Positions 1-9,054 of a stretch of 64,000 nucleotides of DNA are shown piece after piece. The position numbers were made by a program, and so were the translations under genes. Source of the stretch: DATMNR01 sp963702765 (GTDB taxonomy: Bacteria > Chloroflexota > Ktedonobacteria > Ktedonobacterales > Ktedonobacteraceae); the NCBI GenBank assembly GCA_963702765.1, contig CAVPEB010000053.1, forward strand, positions 1 to 64,000. Reading direction: 5' to 3'. A model generated the notes under the pieces. That model worked only from the letters and a program-made list of their open reading frames with translations. It did not search any database and was not told where the DNA came from. How positions within the stretch are numbered: the first letter of the stretch is position 1; each line of letters begins with the position of its first letter.

Positions 1-1500
1 GCACACGAACGCCCGAATGACGTCGCGATGATCTTGCCACGCGGGCAGCACACCACGTTTGCCGCACTGAGCGATGCGGTCTCTGCCGCGGCAACCCGCC
101 TGCAGGCAGAAGGGATGCGGCAGGGCGATGCTGTTGTATTCAGCGTCCGCCCGTCGGTCGAGGCTATCATCCTCATCCTTGCGACGGTTCGTGCCGGCGG
201 TATCCTCGTTGCCGCCGATCCCGGAATGGGTGCGGAGCTATTTGCTGCTCGCATGGCGGCAGTTCGACCCAGGTTTGTCATGGCTGAGAGTTTGCTTTAT
301 GCGCTCTCGGCCAGCCGTGTGGCGCGCAAGGTGTTACGGAGCAGGCACTTAGAGTTGCCTCAGGTGGGCAGGCTAACCGGATGCCGGTTCGTGCGCATTG
401 GAGGGTGGATGCCTGGCACACCGCGGTCGATTGACGCCGCACACCTCATGCATCCATTGCCGCGCTGCTCTCCGCCCGTCCAGTTACAGGCAGACGACCC
501 CGTCTTGATCATTTTCACATCGGGAACGACCACGGAACCACGGGCTGTCGTGCACAGTGTACGCTCCATCGCCGCCATGCTCGACACGTCACGCCTTATT
601 TCTGACCTCGATAAAACATCAATCGTCATGACCGACCAACTGCACAGCACGCTACCTGCCCTGCTCGCAGGCGCTCAGGTCGTAGTTCCCAGGATAGGCG
701 CGCGCGCTCCTGAAGTGCTGAATCTGCTGCATCGCAGCCGCGCCACGCACGCTTTCTTTGTGCCGTCCGATCTCCTTCGAATGGTGACTTATTGTGAGCA
801 GCACGGCCGATCGCTGCCCGACTCACTCCGCCAGATCGTCCTGGGGTCGGGCCCGGTGGATCGTCCGCTTCTCGCGCGGCTGCTCCCATTCCTCCGAGGC
901 GGCACGCGAGTCCGATCCGTCTATGGGCTCACTGAGATGGCACCCGTTGCCAGCGTGGACATGATGGAGAAGCTGGCATGGCAGGGTGAGGGAGACCTAG
1001 TCGGCGCGCCGCTGCCGGGATCGCGAGCCCGAATTGGCGAGGATGGCGAGCTTTATGTTGCGGGTGACCAACTCTGCGATCGTTATCTCGGCAGTGAATT
1101 GCTGACGGAAGTTGCAACCGGAGATCTGGCACGCCTTGACGATGACGGCCGAATTGTCCTTCTCGGGCGCGTAAAGGACATGATTATTCGCGGCCGCTTC
1201 AACATCTACCCGGCGCTTTACGAGGGCAAGATCGCGGAGATTCCCGGCGTCGCGCGGTGCGCCTTGATCGGAGTGTGGGACGAGCACCTCGGAGACGAGC
1301 GCGTCGTCCTGGTGCTTGAGCCGGCGGTAAAAGAGATGAATCCCATCCAGCTCAGGCGACGGGTCGAGCTGGCGCTACGAGCCGACGCTTTGGTCGATAC
1401 TCTGGCGTTGCCCGACGAGATCCTCGTCATGCCTTTGCCTGAGTCAGGGCGGACCCACAAGATTGACCGGAACGCGCTGCGGAGGAAACTGGCGCAGTAA
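1..1500 (+). CDS. OleC-like class I adenylate-forming enzyme, 5' end outside window
   Basis: The frame is open from base 1, so the start lies upstream; 499 codons are visible, with a first possible internal ATG at 28. The class I adenylating core motifs are present in order: the phosphate-binding loop FTSGTTTEP (about residue 172 of the visible part), YGLTE, GDLARLDDDG, GRVKDMI and the C-terminal lysine region GRTHKID. The N-terminal DPGMG segment followed by a stretch on the protein's own 'R..RFVMAE' region resembles OleC beta-lactone synthetases rather than ordinary acyl-CoA ligases; this is from memory of the family. It faces a minus-strand operon with OleA-like and OleD-like genes 3-5 kb away, so a role in activating a beta-hydroxy acid is inferred. 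The G+C content is higher than in the right half. A generic acyl-CoA synthetase is the alternative. Confidence 0.75.
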   Translation, partial: AHERPNDVAMILPRGQHTTFAALSDAVSAAATRLQAEGMRQGDAVVFSVRPSVEAIILILATVRAGGILVAADPGMGAELFAARMAAVRPRFVMAESLLYALSASRVARKVLRSRHLELPQVGRLTGCRFVRIGGWMPGTPRSIDAAHLMHPLPRCSPPVQLQADDPVLIIFTSGTTTEPRAVVHSVRSIAAMLDTSRLISDLDKTSIVMTDQLHSTLPALLAGAQVVVPRIGARAPEVLNLLHRSRATHAFFVPSDLLRMVTYCEQHGRSLPDSLRQIVLGSGPVDRPLLARLLPFLRGGTRVRSVYGLTEMAPVASVDMMEKLAWQGEGDLVGAPLPGSRARIGEDGELYVAGDQLCDRYLGSELLTEVATGDLARLDDDGRIVLLGRVKDMIIRGRFNIYPALYEGKIAEIPGVARCALIGVWDEHLGDERVVLVLEPAVKEMNPIQLRRRVELALRADALVDTLALPDEILVMPLPESGRTHKIDRNALRRKLAQ

Positions 1501-1522
1501 CAAGGGAGCTACCGCACGGCGA

Positions 1523-2448
1523 TTATACGCGCTGGCCAAAGGTGACATAAAAGGGCGCAACGCAGCGAAACCGGCTCGAGTCCACATTTCGTTGGGCCAT
1601 GGCGAGCGTTTGCTCTATTTGCGGAGCGGAGGCGATTCCTCGGGCTGCCAGCATGCCGGAGAGCCCTTTCACCACGGCAAAGTAGTCCATGGCTAAGAGG
1701 CGGCCAATGCGGCCGCCGTGGGCCCCCATGGGTAGCGGGACCCGATAGGCCATCATCTGCACTAGCCCCGTGGCGCCGAGCAGCTCGCCTACCTTGCCCC
1801 ATAATTGAGGTCCACCCCACGGCCGGCCAGCGCCGCGGCTAACCACGCGATGATCTGATCGATCGCAGGGCCGCCACCTTCCAGTGGGGTAGTCTCCACC
1901 GACTCCACCCAGCCCCCTGACGTGGTCACCCGTGCGAGCTCGCCGGCAACGAAGGGCCAGCGGTCGGCTGGAATGGCGGAAAAGAGGAGCCGCATGTGGA
2001 CGAACTCAAAGGCGCGGTCGGCGAAGGGCAGGCCTTCCAGGATGTTGCCGCGTACGAACGTTTAGTTGGCCGGATGCAGGGAGGCGGCAGTACTGCCCAT
2101 GGGCACCTCCTGCGTGGGTGGTGGGACCACATCCAGGCCAACGATGTTCGCCCCTGGGAACACCTGAGCCATCTCGCGGGCCTAGATGCCGGTGCCTACG
2201 TCCAGGATACTGCTGGGACTGCGCAGTGGAGTAGCGTAGTTGCCCTGGAGGGCATAGCGCAAGATGAAGTGCTGGAAGTCCAGGCGATTGCCTTCTTCCA
2301 GGTCTTTGGGCAGCAGATAGGGCACACCGCGCACGCGTTGGCGCCCGCCGAGCAGGAAGGTAGGCGCGCCCTCACCGAGGTCGACCCCCTGGGTCACCTT
2401 ATCGCTTCGGGAGCGGCGAAACCAACCGAACAAACTCATTAGTCGCAC
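1523..2448 (-). pseudogene. Class I SAM-dependent methyltransferase, inactivated
   Basis: A methyltransferase of about 308 codons can be followed on the minus strand. It starts MRLMSLFGWF and contains the SAM-binding motif ILDVGTG. One reading frame carries it from 2448 to about 1800 but is broken by TAG at 2182-2184 (just after GTGI, where a Trp is usual) and TAA at 2062-2064. A shift at the CCCC run 1797-1800 then moves the rest (KVGELLGATG..., ending at 1523) into another frame. Adding one base to that run restores continuity. Two stops plus a shift make this a real pseudogene rather than a single sequencing slip. It converges on the OleC-like gene. Confidence 0.8.
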
Positions 2449-2585
2449 CTCCTACGGCAAGCGCGCATGAGAGAGAACGCTAAAAACCTGCTGAATCGAG
2501 CTGATACCTGGCATTCATAATCACGATACCCGGAATGTCAAGTACAGCTCGAGCTCAGGACGTATGGGAACGTGCGGCACCTTCA

Positions 2586-3288
2586 CTAGCCAAGGAGCTC
2601 TGGCTCAATTCTGGTCTCTTCGGCGCCAGTGCCGGTTCTGGCGACGTGGTAGGCGTATTTCCCGCTCGTCTCCGCGATGACTCTGTGAAGCGTGTCGTCG
2701 ACGTAGTGAAGCGCCACTCCGTCGTCGGTGGCATACCCTGACGGCAGCATGCCTTCTGCGATGAGCTTTTGGAAGAGGGGACCGCCGGCGCTCTTCGCTA
2801 TCGTAGTGGACGCCATTGGAGTACGGGAGAAATCCGAGGCCGTTGGTGACCGGTCGCAGCTCGACGCCAAAGGAATCGGTGGTGCCGCCAATATGCCAGC
2901 ATACCGAGCCGGCGCTGACTCCCGCTAGCACAACGCCATGCTCCCAGGCTTCGCGCAAAATCACGTCGAGGCCGTGCACTCTCCAGACGGCGAGCAGATG
3001 TGCGCGCACATCAGGCAAATTCGGCATGGAGAAGAGCTGCAGGTGGCTCGGGGTCACAGCTTCGCCGATGCAGGCGGTGTAGAACGCTGCTGTCTGGGTA
3101 GCATCATCGCCGCCGGCGGTGCCGATGAAACAGATTCTGGGGCTTGGCTTGCCCGTGACCTGGAGCCCATAGCGCATGATGGGTACAAGGCGCAAAATGC
3201 CGTCCTGAATGGTCAGGCCGGCGCTGCCGGCAATAATGTGTTTTTCATGCGAAAAGTGTAACCTCTCGATCTCGCTCCTATCACCCAC
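2586..3288 (-). pseudogene. Peptidase E-like (S51 family) protein, frameshifted
   Basis: A GTG start at 3288 opens a frame whose first ~165 residues read as a type 1 glutamine-amidotransferase-like peptidase E: a Rossmann-like core, FIGTAGGDD, and the nucleophile elbow AGVSAGS carrying the presumed catalytic Ser. Near 2777-2781 (a GGGG run) the frame is lost. The remainder (LFQKLIAEGMLPSGYA... to 2586) continues in another minus frame, and removing one base joins the two into about 234 residues, a normal length for the family. Known family members cleave Asp-X dipeptides or act on cyanophycin; the substrate here is unknown. The lesion may be a homopolymer sequencing error, since no other stop interrupts it. 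Confidence 0.7.
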
Positions 3289-3322
3289 TCAAATTTTGTC
3301 CGACATGGTGAGTAGAGATGAA

Positions 3323-3445
3323 CACTCTATTACTGCTTAGTTCCTTAAATACGGTAACAAAACAGATCGGCCACCAGCGGCAGTTTAGGCGATTTCGTGC
3401 AGCGTCCATATATCAGGCGGATTTAAGGAACTAAGCAATAGAGTG
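3323..3445. repeat. Inverted-repeat element, MITE-like
   Basis: Arms at 3323-3350 and 3421-3445 are reverse complements over about 25 bases (CACTCTATT then GCTTAGTTCCTTAAAT), differing by a 3-base insertion in the left arm. They enclose about 70 bases with no ORF. The ~123-bp size and end-to-end inverted arms fit a miniature inverted-repeat element or a stem-loop regulatory region. No clear target-site duplication was seen. Confidence 0.5.
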
Positions 3446-3559
3446 GTAATGAGCAAGATGCACTTAGCGCAATGGGAAACTTTGGCTGCCGCCTGGTCTA
3501 AATTACAAGCAGGCGGCTTCAGTCACTATGTGAGGGTGTGGCTCAATCATATTCTAATA

Positions 3560-3597
3560 GGCGTCACCATATTTTTTCGGGGAAAACATACGCTAAC
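3560..3597 (+). mobile_element. Tn3-family terminal inverted repeat, degenerate
   Basis: A 38-base stretch begins GGCGTCACC, has TTTCGG in the middle (3575-3580) and ends ACGCTAACG. This resembles the ~38-bp Tn3-family end, especially the Tn4430 type with central TTTCGG and inner CACGCTAAG, as recalled. It sits 52 bases beyond the stop of a Tn3 transposase C-terminal fragment with the inner end facing it, the expected position and orientation. The match is partial. Confidence 0.4.
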
Positions 3598-3648
3598 GAA
3601 CGTCCAAAGCAAAGAACGTCTCATATAACTATGCTAAGCCTTTTCTGA

Positions 3649-3873
3649 TCATGTCTTCTTGGTTCGCAGGGGACGCAGTTGTCCTGCTGGAGGGATCGGC
3701 TTCATATTCCACTGAAAATCACCATTCAGATTAATATATTCCCAACCGAGGGGAGAAAGGTGTTCCAGGTACTCTTCTTTGTAACGCTCCAGGGCAGCGC
3801 CTCGCAGGCGATTCCAGCGCCAACGTGCCCTCACGAAGTGAGTAGCGAGTAAGAGTCTGTTAGCTGCTTTCAT
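3649..3873 (-). pseudogene. Chimeric remnant: F390-synthetase-like N-terminus joined to Tn3 transposase C-terminus
   Basis: The ATG at 3873 overlaps the end of the metallo-hydrolase gene by 14 bases, which suggests a translationally coupled fourth operon gene. The first ~28 residues (ARWRWNRLRGAALERY) are basic and resemble the N-terminus of F390 synthetase-related adenylating proteins that I recall in similar operons. After that the sequence switches to EHLSPLGWEYINLNGDFQW and LRPLR, which matches the conserved C-terminal tail of Tn3-family transposases. The fourth gene therefore appears to have lost nearly all of its length to a Tn3-type transposon, itself now almost gone. The transposase half is the surer call. 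Confidence 0.55.
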
Positions 3874-4711
3874 GGTATGCCTCGACTTCCTGCGCAAAGG
3901 CTTCTGGACAATGACTAGGTACGATAACAACATCGGGCCAGGCTCGCGCAAAATCATGCAAGCGGCACATGGTGCTACGCGCAGCACGAGAATCATCTAT
4001 GAACAGGTGCGTTAAGCGAGAGGGAGGACGACATTCACGAATTGAGCGCCGCTGCCAGCAGCCATCTGCGGCGAAGAGTATGCGTCCGCGCTCAGTATGC
4101 GCCAGTAGACCCAATTGTCCGCAAGCATGGCCGGGTAGCCGTAGAAGCAAGAGGGATCCATCACCGAACAGGTCATAGGTGGGTCCCAACGCTGGTAGTG
4201 AAGGTCCTTCGAAAGACGTTAGAAACTTGGCCCGCGCGCTAAAGTCGCTAGGAAGCAAGTCAGGAATAAAGGCTCGGCTGAGTGCATGGAGACCACGGCG
4301 AAACGCTATGTCCTCATAGGCGGGACGGGATGCGATGAATTCAGCCGCGGGGAAATCGAACAGCCCCGCAATATGATCGGCATGAAAATGCGAGATGAGT
4401 ACTCGACGTATATCGCCTGGAGCAAGTTTCCAGCGTGCTAATTGTGCAACCACAGCAAGCTCGGGTTTCAAGCGCAACGGCGTGGCATATCGATAAAGCA
4501 AAAATGGCAGGCGCCTGGTGGCTTCAAGCATGCGTGGCGCGTAGCCTGTGTCCCACAAAAGCCAGCCCTGCTCTGGATGACACAGCAGGGCTGCCAGTGA
4601 ATGGCAGGCGACCCGCCTGTGTCGGCCACCCTGAAGGATATGATGCTCCCAGGCAAGACAATAGCCAGTGTCAAGAATGTGGCATTGCAGAGTCGGGGAG
4701 GTCCTACTCAT
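3860..4711 (-). CDS. MBL-fold metallo-hydrolase
   Basis: A 283-residue cytosolic protein with the metallo-beta-lactamase metal site SHFHADH (residues 107-113), further ligand candidates in LPGHACGQ and FAADG, and a late SH in VPSHCPE. This is the order expected for a di-metal hydrolase of the lactonase/glyoxalase-II type. Its ATG overlaps the stop of the upstream reductase gene (ATGA at 4708-4711), so the two are translationally coupled. In the context of a ketoacyl synthase and a reductase it may hydrolyse a thioester or lactone intermediate; that is inference. It is intact. Confidence 0.85.
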   Translation of the reverse strand: MSRTSPTLQCHILDTGYCLAWEHHILQGGRHRRVACHSLAALLCHPEQGWLLWDTGYAPRMLEATRRLPFLLYRYATPLRLKPELAVVAQLARWKLAPGDIRRVLISHFHADHIAGLFDFPAAEFIASRPAYEDIAFRRGLHALSRAFIPDLLPSDFSARAKFLTSFEGPSLPALGPTYDLFGDGSLLLLRLPGHACGQLGLLAHTERGRILFAADGCWQRRSIRECRPPSRLTHLFIDDSRAARSTMCRLHDFARAWPDVVIVPSHCPEAFAQEVEAYHESS

Positions 4712-5694
4712 GTTTGCCCCTCCAGAGCTTCAAGCGTGCGTTCAGTGCCATCGGCAATGGAGACGCAAGGAGCGTAGCCAAGATCGCGCTTTGCAGCACT
4801 AATGTCGTACGTCTGGGTGCGGGCCAGGATTGCGGCAGTGTAGCGAGTCAGAAGAGGTTCCTGGCCCGTTAGCGCTGCCCTCAGTTCCATCAGTGAAGCG
4901 GCGGCCAGCGCTACAGATAGGGGTACCCGGCGCAGTTTGGTTGACAGATTGAGTCTGCTCAGTACACTGCGTACAATATCCCACAAGGGAACGTGTTCGT
5001 CATTCGTGATGGTGTATGTATTGCCAATCGCAGCCGACGCATCGAGAGCCAGCATCAGCGCCTGGACGACATTCTCTACATACGTTAAATCAACAAGGTT
5101 ATTGCCATCACCGATCTGCGGCAGGCGCTTCTGACGCGCGGCAGCTATAAACCGTGGAAGGAGCGCCTGGTCGCCAGGCCCGAAAATCGCCTTGGGCCGC
5201 AGGATCACGGTTTGGAAGCCTGCCGCTGCTGCCGCATTGACGCGGTCTTCTCCGAGCTTTTTTGTCAAAGAGTAGGTAGATGTGAAGCGATGTGGGTAGG
5301 GCACATCTTCTAGGACGAGCCGCTGGTCGCGACCATCGAAGACAACGCTGGGCGAAGAGACATAGATCAAGCGCCTGGCACCGTGTGCTAAGCAACCAGC
5401 GAGTACGGCCTCTGTTCCGCCAACATTGATGTCGTGAAAGTCGACGAGCTTGCCCCATGGTGCCGAAAAGGCACCAGTATGGAAGACGACCTCGATACCT
5501 GCACATGCAGCATCGACGGCAGCCCTATCCCGCAAGTCGGCAGTAATTGGGATGGCTCCCCCGGCGATGAGTTCACGCGGCCCTGCTTTTGCAAAGTTAC
5601 GGCCCAGGATATGCACGCTGTGGCCCTTCGCCAGTAGCGCCCGCGCGAGATGTTGCCCGAGAAATCCTGTTCCGCCAGTAACGAGGACCTCCAT
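4708..5694 (-). CDS. NAD(P)-dependent epimerase/3-beta-hydroxysteroid dehydrogenase-like reductase (OleD-like)
   Basis: A 328-residue extended short-chain dehydrogenase. The N-terminal Rossmann motif TGGTGFLG (residues 6-13) and the catalytic YSLTK (Tyr141, Lys145) with upstream Ser113/114 are all present. The ATG at 5694 has a strong AGGAGGAAGAG site just ahead. It lies 56 bases downstream of the ketoacyl synthase III gene and overlaps the metallo-hydrolase by 4 bases, so the three form one operon. OleD enzymes reduce the beta-keto acid made by OleA to a beta-hydroxy acid, and this order plus an OleC-like gene nearby makes that role plausible. A sugar or steroid substrate cannot be excluded. 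Confidence 0.8.
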   Translation of the reverse strand: MEVLVTGGTGFLGQHLARALLAKGHSVHILGRNFAKAGPRELIAGGAIPITADLRDRAAVDAACAGIEVVFHTGAFSAPWGKLVDFHDINVGGTEAVLAGCLAHGARRLIYVSSPSVVFDGRDQRLVLEDVPYPHRFTSTYSLTKKLGEDRVNAAAAAGFQTVILRPKAIFGPGDQALLPRFIAAARQKRLPQIGDGNNLVDLTYVENVVQALMLALDASAAIGNTYTITNDEHVPLWDIVRSVLSRLNLSTKLRRVPLSVALAAASLMELRAALTGQEPLLTRYTAAILARTQTYDISAAKRDLGYAPCVSIADGTERTLEALEGQT

Positions 5695-5750
5695 CTCTTC
5701 CTCCTATCTGAAAGCCGGGCACGATCAATGCTTTAAAAGTGGAGTACATA

Positions 5751-6740
5751 TCAGAAAGTAATAGCCAGGGCACCCAGTGTGAGGCCTGCACCCGTACCCG
5801 CTAGAAGCACACGATCACCGCGCTTGATGCGTCCACTGTAAACTGCCTCAGCTAATGCAAGCGGCATTGAAGCCGAAACGCAATTGCCACGGAGTGGTAG
5901 GTTAACGATTACCTGTGTGCTGCTGAACCCCAGTCGTCGCGTGAGTAGTTCAATGCCGTGTCGGCTGGCCTGGTGGGGGACGAGAGCAGCTACTTGGCAG
6001 CGCTCCCAGCCAAGAGCAGAGACAAAGTGTGCCATAAAAGGCTCAGCAAGCAGAGAAGCCTGCCTGAACACAGCTGGGCCGTTCATATGAAACATATTCA
6101 TCTCCTGAGTTGTCGCTGGGTCATTAGGATGATGAAGCACTCCTCCACCACGAATTTCGGTTAGGTCTGCGCCGCTACTATAGGTCTCAAAGTGAGCGTG
6201 CCAGAACGCACTCGCCTCTCCAGGCACACTGCGAGTTATTACTGCCGCGGCGGCTGCATCGCCAAAAAGCGCCACACTCCCCCGTTCATGAGGATTTAAA
6301 TAGCGTGAGACAAGCTCACTGCTGCATATTAAAACGGTATTATAAGCACCTGAAGCAACAAGATGAGCGGTGCTCTGGAGAGCAAAGAGAAAACTCAGGC
6401 ATGTAGCGTTGATATCAAAGCAGGCACTCTTCCCCTCTGGCGCGCGAAGCTCGCGCTGTAGCAAGGCAGCAGTACAAGGGATTGCTTGCTGTGGCGATGT
6501 TGAAGCCCAGATGATCATATCCAGATCTTCCAGGCTCAATTTAGCAGCTTCAAGAGCCATGTATGTCGCAGCCACTCCCATACTAACCACAGTTTCATCG
6601 GTAACATAGCGCCGCTCACACACACCAGTGGCACGCTCGATCCAATCCGCTGGAATACCCAACTGCGCTTCGAGCTCTGCATTCGTCACCTTTCTAGAAG
6701 GGAGATACCAACCGAGGCCCGCGAGTTTAACTGGAAGCAT
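5751..6740 (-). CDS. 3-oxoacyl-ACP synthase III family protein (OleA/FabH-like)
   Basis: A 329-residue thiolase-fold enzyme with a full KAS III triad: Cys114 in NATCLSF, His256 in VPHQAS and Asn286 in RGNCVSAS. The ATG at 6740 gives the usual family length; an in-frame TTG at 6785 would add 15 lysine-rich residues and is less likely. KAS III/OleA enzymes condense two acyl thioesters, and the OleA subtype makes beta-keto acids from two fatty acyl chains. As first gene of an operon with a reductase and an MBL hydrolase it more likely serves secondary metabolism than housekeeping fatty-acid initiation. No acyl carrier protein gene is visible nearby. Confidence 0.85.
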   Translation of the reverse strand: MLPVKLAGLGWYLPSRKVTNAELEAQLGIPADWIERATGVCERRYVTDETVVSMGVAATYMALEAAKLSLEDLDMIIWASTSPQQAIPCTAALLQRELRAPEGKSACFDINATCLSFLFALQSTAHLVASGAYNTVLICSSELVSRYLNPHERGSVALFGDAAAAAVITRSVPGEASAFWHAHFETYSSGADLTEIRGGGVLHHPNDPATTQEMNMFHMNGPAVFRQASLLAEPFMAHFVSALGWERCQVAALVPHQASRHGIELLTRRLGFSSTQVIVNLPLRGNCVSASMPLALAEAVYSGRIKRGDRVLLAGTGAGLTLGALAITF

Positions 6741-7114
6741 TTTCTGCCCTACCTTTTCCTTGGCTTTCTCTTTTGTAAATCGCAACCTTGCCTTACTCTA
6801 ACTCAATTCTCCCTTACCAAAGCTACAATAACTGCCTTTGGAGTATCGTTTATTTCGAAATCTAATTTACTAGAGATCTCCCTAAAACTTTCGATGAAAT
6901 CATTCAACAAGCTTGAAGCTAGTTATCTCTGTGCCTATAGTTCTTTTGCGTTTGATTTAAAATGCTATCTTTGTCCTACTTCTCCTCATTTCTCTTTAAC
7001 TATATCATATGCATTCCACACCCTCCGGCCCCGTTAGTAAAACCACCAAAAGGAACAACAAGCGAGTCGGTCTGCCCAACCCGGTAAGACGTCCTGTTGG
7101 ATAGGAGGAGCCAC
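6741..7114. other. Intergenic region upstream of the ketoacyl synthase operon
   Basis: An A+T-rich stretch without a convincing gene. It must contain the promoter of the minus-strand operon, but I could not place a single -35/-10 pair with confidence. Its right end grades into the TniQ-like remnant. Confidence 0.5.
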
Positions 7115-7294
7115 ATGCCGGTTGAAACAGAAATGCTCTGTGAGGTATGGGAAGAGGAGCTGCCTGATCCTTGCACTTCGAGTGAACTCTACTGCCTGGA
7201 GCCTATTGGGATAGGATCTCCTATGGTGGAGAGCTTGACGAACTATATAAGCCGTGGGGGCAATACCTGCGTACATAGAGGGGTGATAGAATAG
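7115..7294 (+). pseudogene. TniQ-like protein, N-terminal fragment
   Basis: An ATG at 7115 preceded by GGAGGAG opens a 59-codon frame containing LYCLEPIGIGSPMVESLTNY. This is the typical N-terminus of TniQ-family proteins (the LxxLxPxxxGE/TP..ESLxSYxxRLA pattern). After the ISR the match is lost and a stop follows, so the other several hundred residues of a TniQ are missing. TniQ proteins act in target selection for Tn7- and Tn5053-like transposons. It lies 43 bases ahead of another transposase remnant. Confidence 0.6.
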
Positions 7295-7337
7295 AAGGAG
7301 TCGTTGAACCGAGTGGAAAAAGCAGGGAGGAGAGCCG

Positions 7338-9054
7338 ATGCGAACGAGAAAGGCATACGTTCAGGTAGTCAAACGGATCATGCGTCCTGAGTTGACGCAT
7401 TGCTTGGAATGCCAAAGCCGATTACAGCGATGTGTGACCATTTCACAACGGACGGTTATCACGCTCAAGCAAGTGATCAAGGTGATCCATTGTGGATATC
7501 GTTGTCCCCTCTCTGCTTGTCCAGGACACACACTCCTCTATCGCAGTGCAGAAGCGGATGCGTTGGCCTTAGCAGGCTTTACCTTTGGACTGGATATCGT
7601 GATCTTGGTAGGACAGCTTCGACTCAGAGAGCACAAAACCGTCGATGCGCATCCATCACATGCTGACCGAGCACCTGGCACCTCTGGGACAAACCATCTC
7701 ACGCCGAGAAAGGCTCTTTCTGTTTGAAGCCTCTCCCGCCCTGTGGCGTGCGGGGACGGAGGTGAGCCATGATGATGCATGGAAAGAGCAGGTGAAAAAG
7801 AACGAGGGCTTGGTCCTTTCCATTGATGGCATTCAGCCGGATAAAGGCAATGAAACGATCTCTCTGGTGCGCGATGTGTTGACCGGACGGATCTTGACCG
7901 CAGAAAATGTCACCGAGAGCACGAAAGAGCGCATGAAACAGATGTTAGCCCCGATCGTTGCGCTTGGCTTGCCCGTGATCGGGGTCATCAGCGATGCCCA
8001 ATCCACGGCATTACAAGCCGTCGCCGATCTGTGGCCGGACTCGCCACATCACATCTGTCAGTTTCATGCCATTCGCGAAGCGGGACGGCTCATTTTTGTG
8101 CTGGATCAGCGCACCAAGACGGAGATGCGCATCCGCATGCAACAAAAGACGCATGAATAGCGTCAAAACCTTCACACACGTCTGCGGCAAGCGAAAGAGA
8201 AGCAAGATCAGAACGAGCAAGAGAGAGCGCAATTGGAGATATTGGAAGAGTATGCAGCCATGGTGGAGGGAGCAGATACCACGTCGAGAGTCTCGCTCCT
8301 TTCGACTATGGAGGACTGGCTATGCAAGAGGCGTTGACTCACATTCAAACGAGCCTGGAGCAGCTCGAAAAAAAGGGGAGGCAGTCACCCAAACATGTGC
8401 GGAGCGACGCGTGTCGGCTCAAGACGATTGTGAGCTTGCATGAGGAGAAGCACGAAGTGCTCTCGCAGATCAGGAACATGCGTGAATGGGTGATGGAGGT
8501 CGAGCATAGTTTCGATGGGTCCTGGGCCAGCCAAGCAGAAGAGATCAGCAATGCAGAAATGCGGTGGCGACTGGACGCATGGCTGGCTCGTCTCACCGCC
8601 CTCGTGGAAGCAGATGTGCGAACAGAAGACGAGCAACTTCGTTGAGGTCACTTGCGGAAGCGTGATGACGCATTTGAGCCCAGGATGAGTCCAATGCTAC
8701 GATGTGCAGGGATTTCCTCGTACCACCAATGACCTGGAACGAACCATACGAGCCATCAAAATGCACTATCGTCGTATCAGTGGACGCAAGAACTGGAACA
8801 GCTATGTACTGCGCTATGGCAGGTGCGTCGCGTATCAAGAATGGTGGCATCAGCAACCTGATGGAGACGCTCTCTTGCAAGCTCGCTTACACGACGTGGC
8901 ACCTGCGTCATGGCGACAAGTCCGACAAGAAACACGCACCTGCCAGCAAGAACAGCTCAACCGCTCTCGTTTTCGCCATCGGCCACTGGCCTATCTCGCT
9001 ATTTTAGAGACACGTTGGCAACAAGCCTCATGTACGCGGGTATTGCCCTCATAG
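7338..9054 (+). pseudogene. DDE transposase (MULE-like domain), multiply disrupted
   Basis: One transposase can be pieced together from alternating frames: an N-terminal zinc-binding-like part (CLECQSRLQRC, CGYRCPLSACPGH) from 7338; a catalytic part with LSIDGIQPDKG and GVISDAQ followed by ICQFH from about 7645; a helical insert; and a C-terminal TTNDLERTIRAIK with the likely last acidic residue. Breaks are a shift near 7635, TAG at 8158, a shift near 8277, and TGA at 8643 with more damage up to about 8700. The two Asp residues and the Cys-His pair suggest a MULE-like DDE fold. It is dead. The family name in IS nomenclature was not recognised. Confidence 0.65.

Noticed and set aside
2182..2184. 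TAG as selenocysteine/pyrrolysine-like recoding in the methyltransferase
   Set aside because: A second TAA and a frameshift follow in the same gene, so decay is the better reading.
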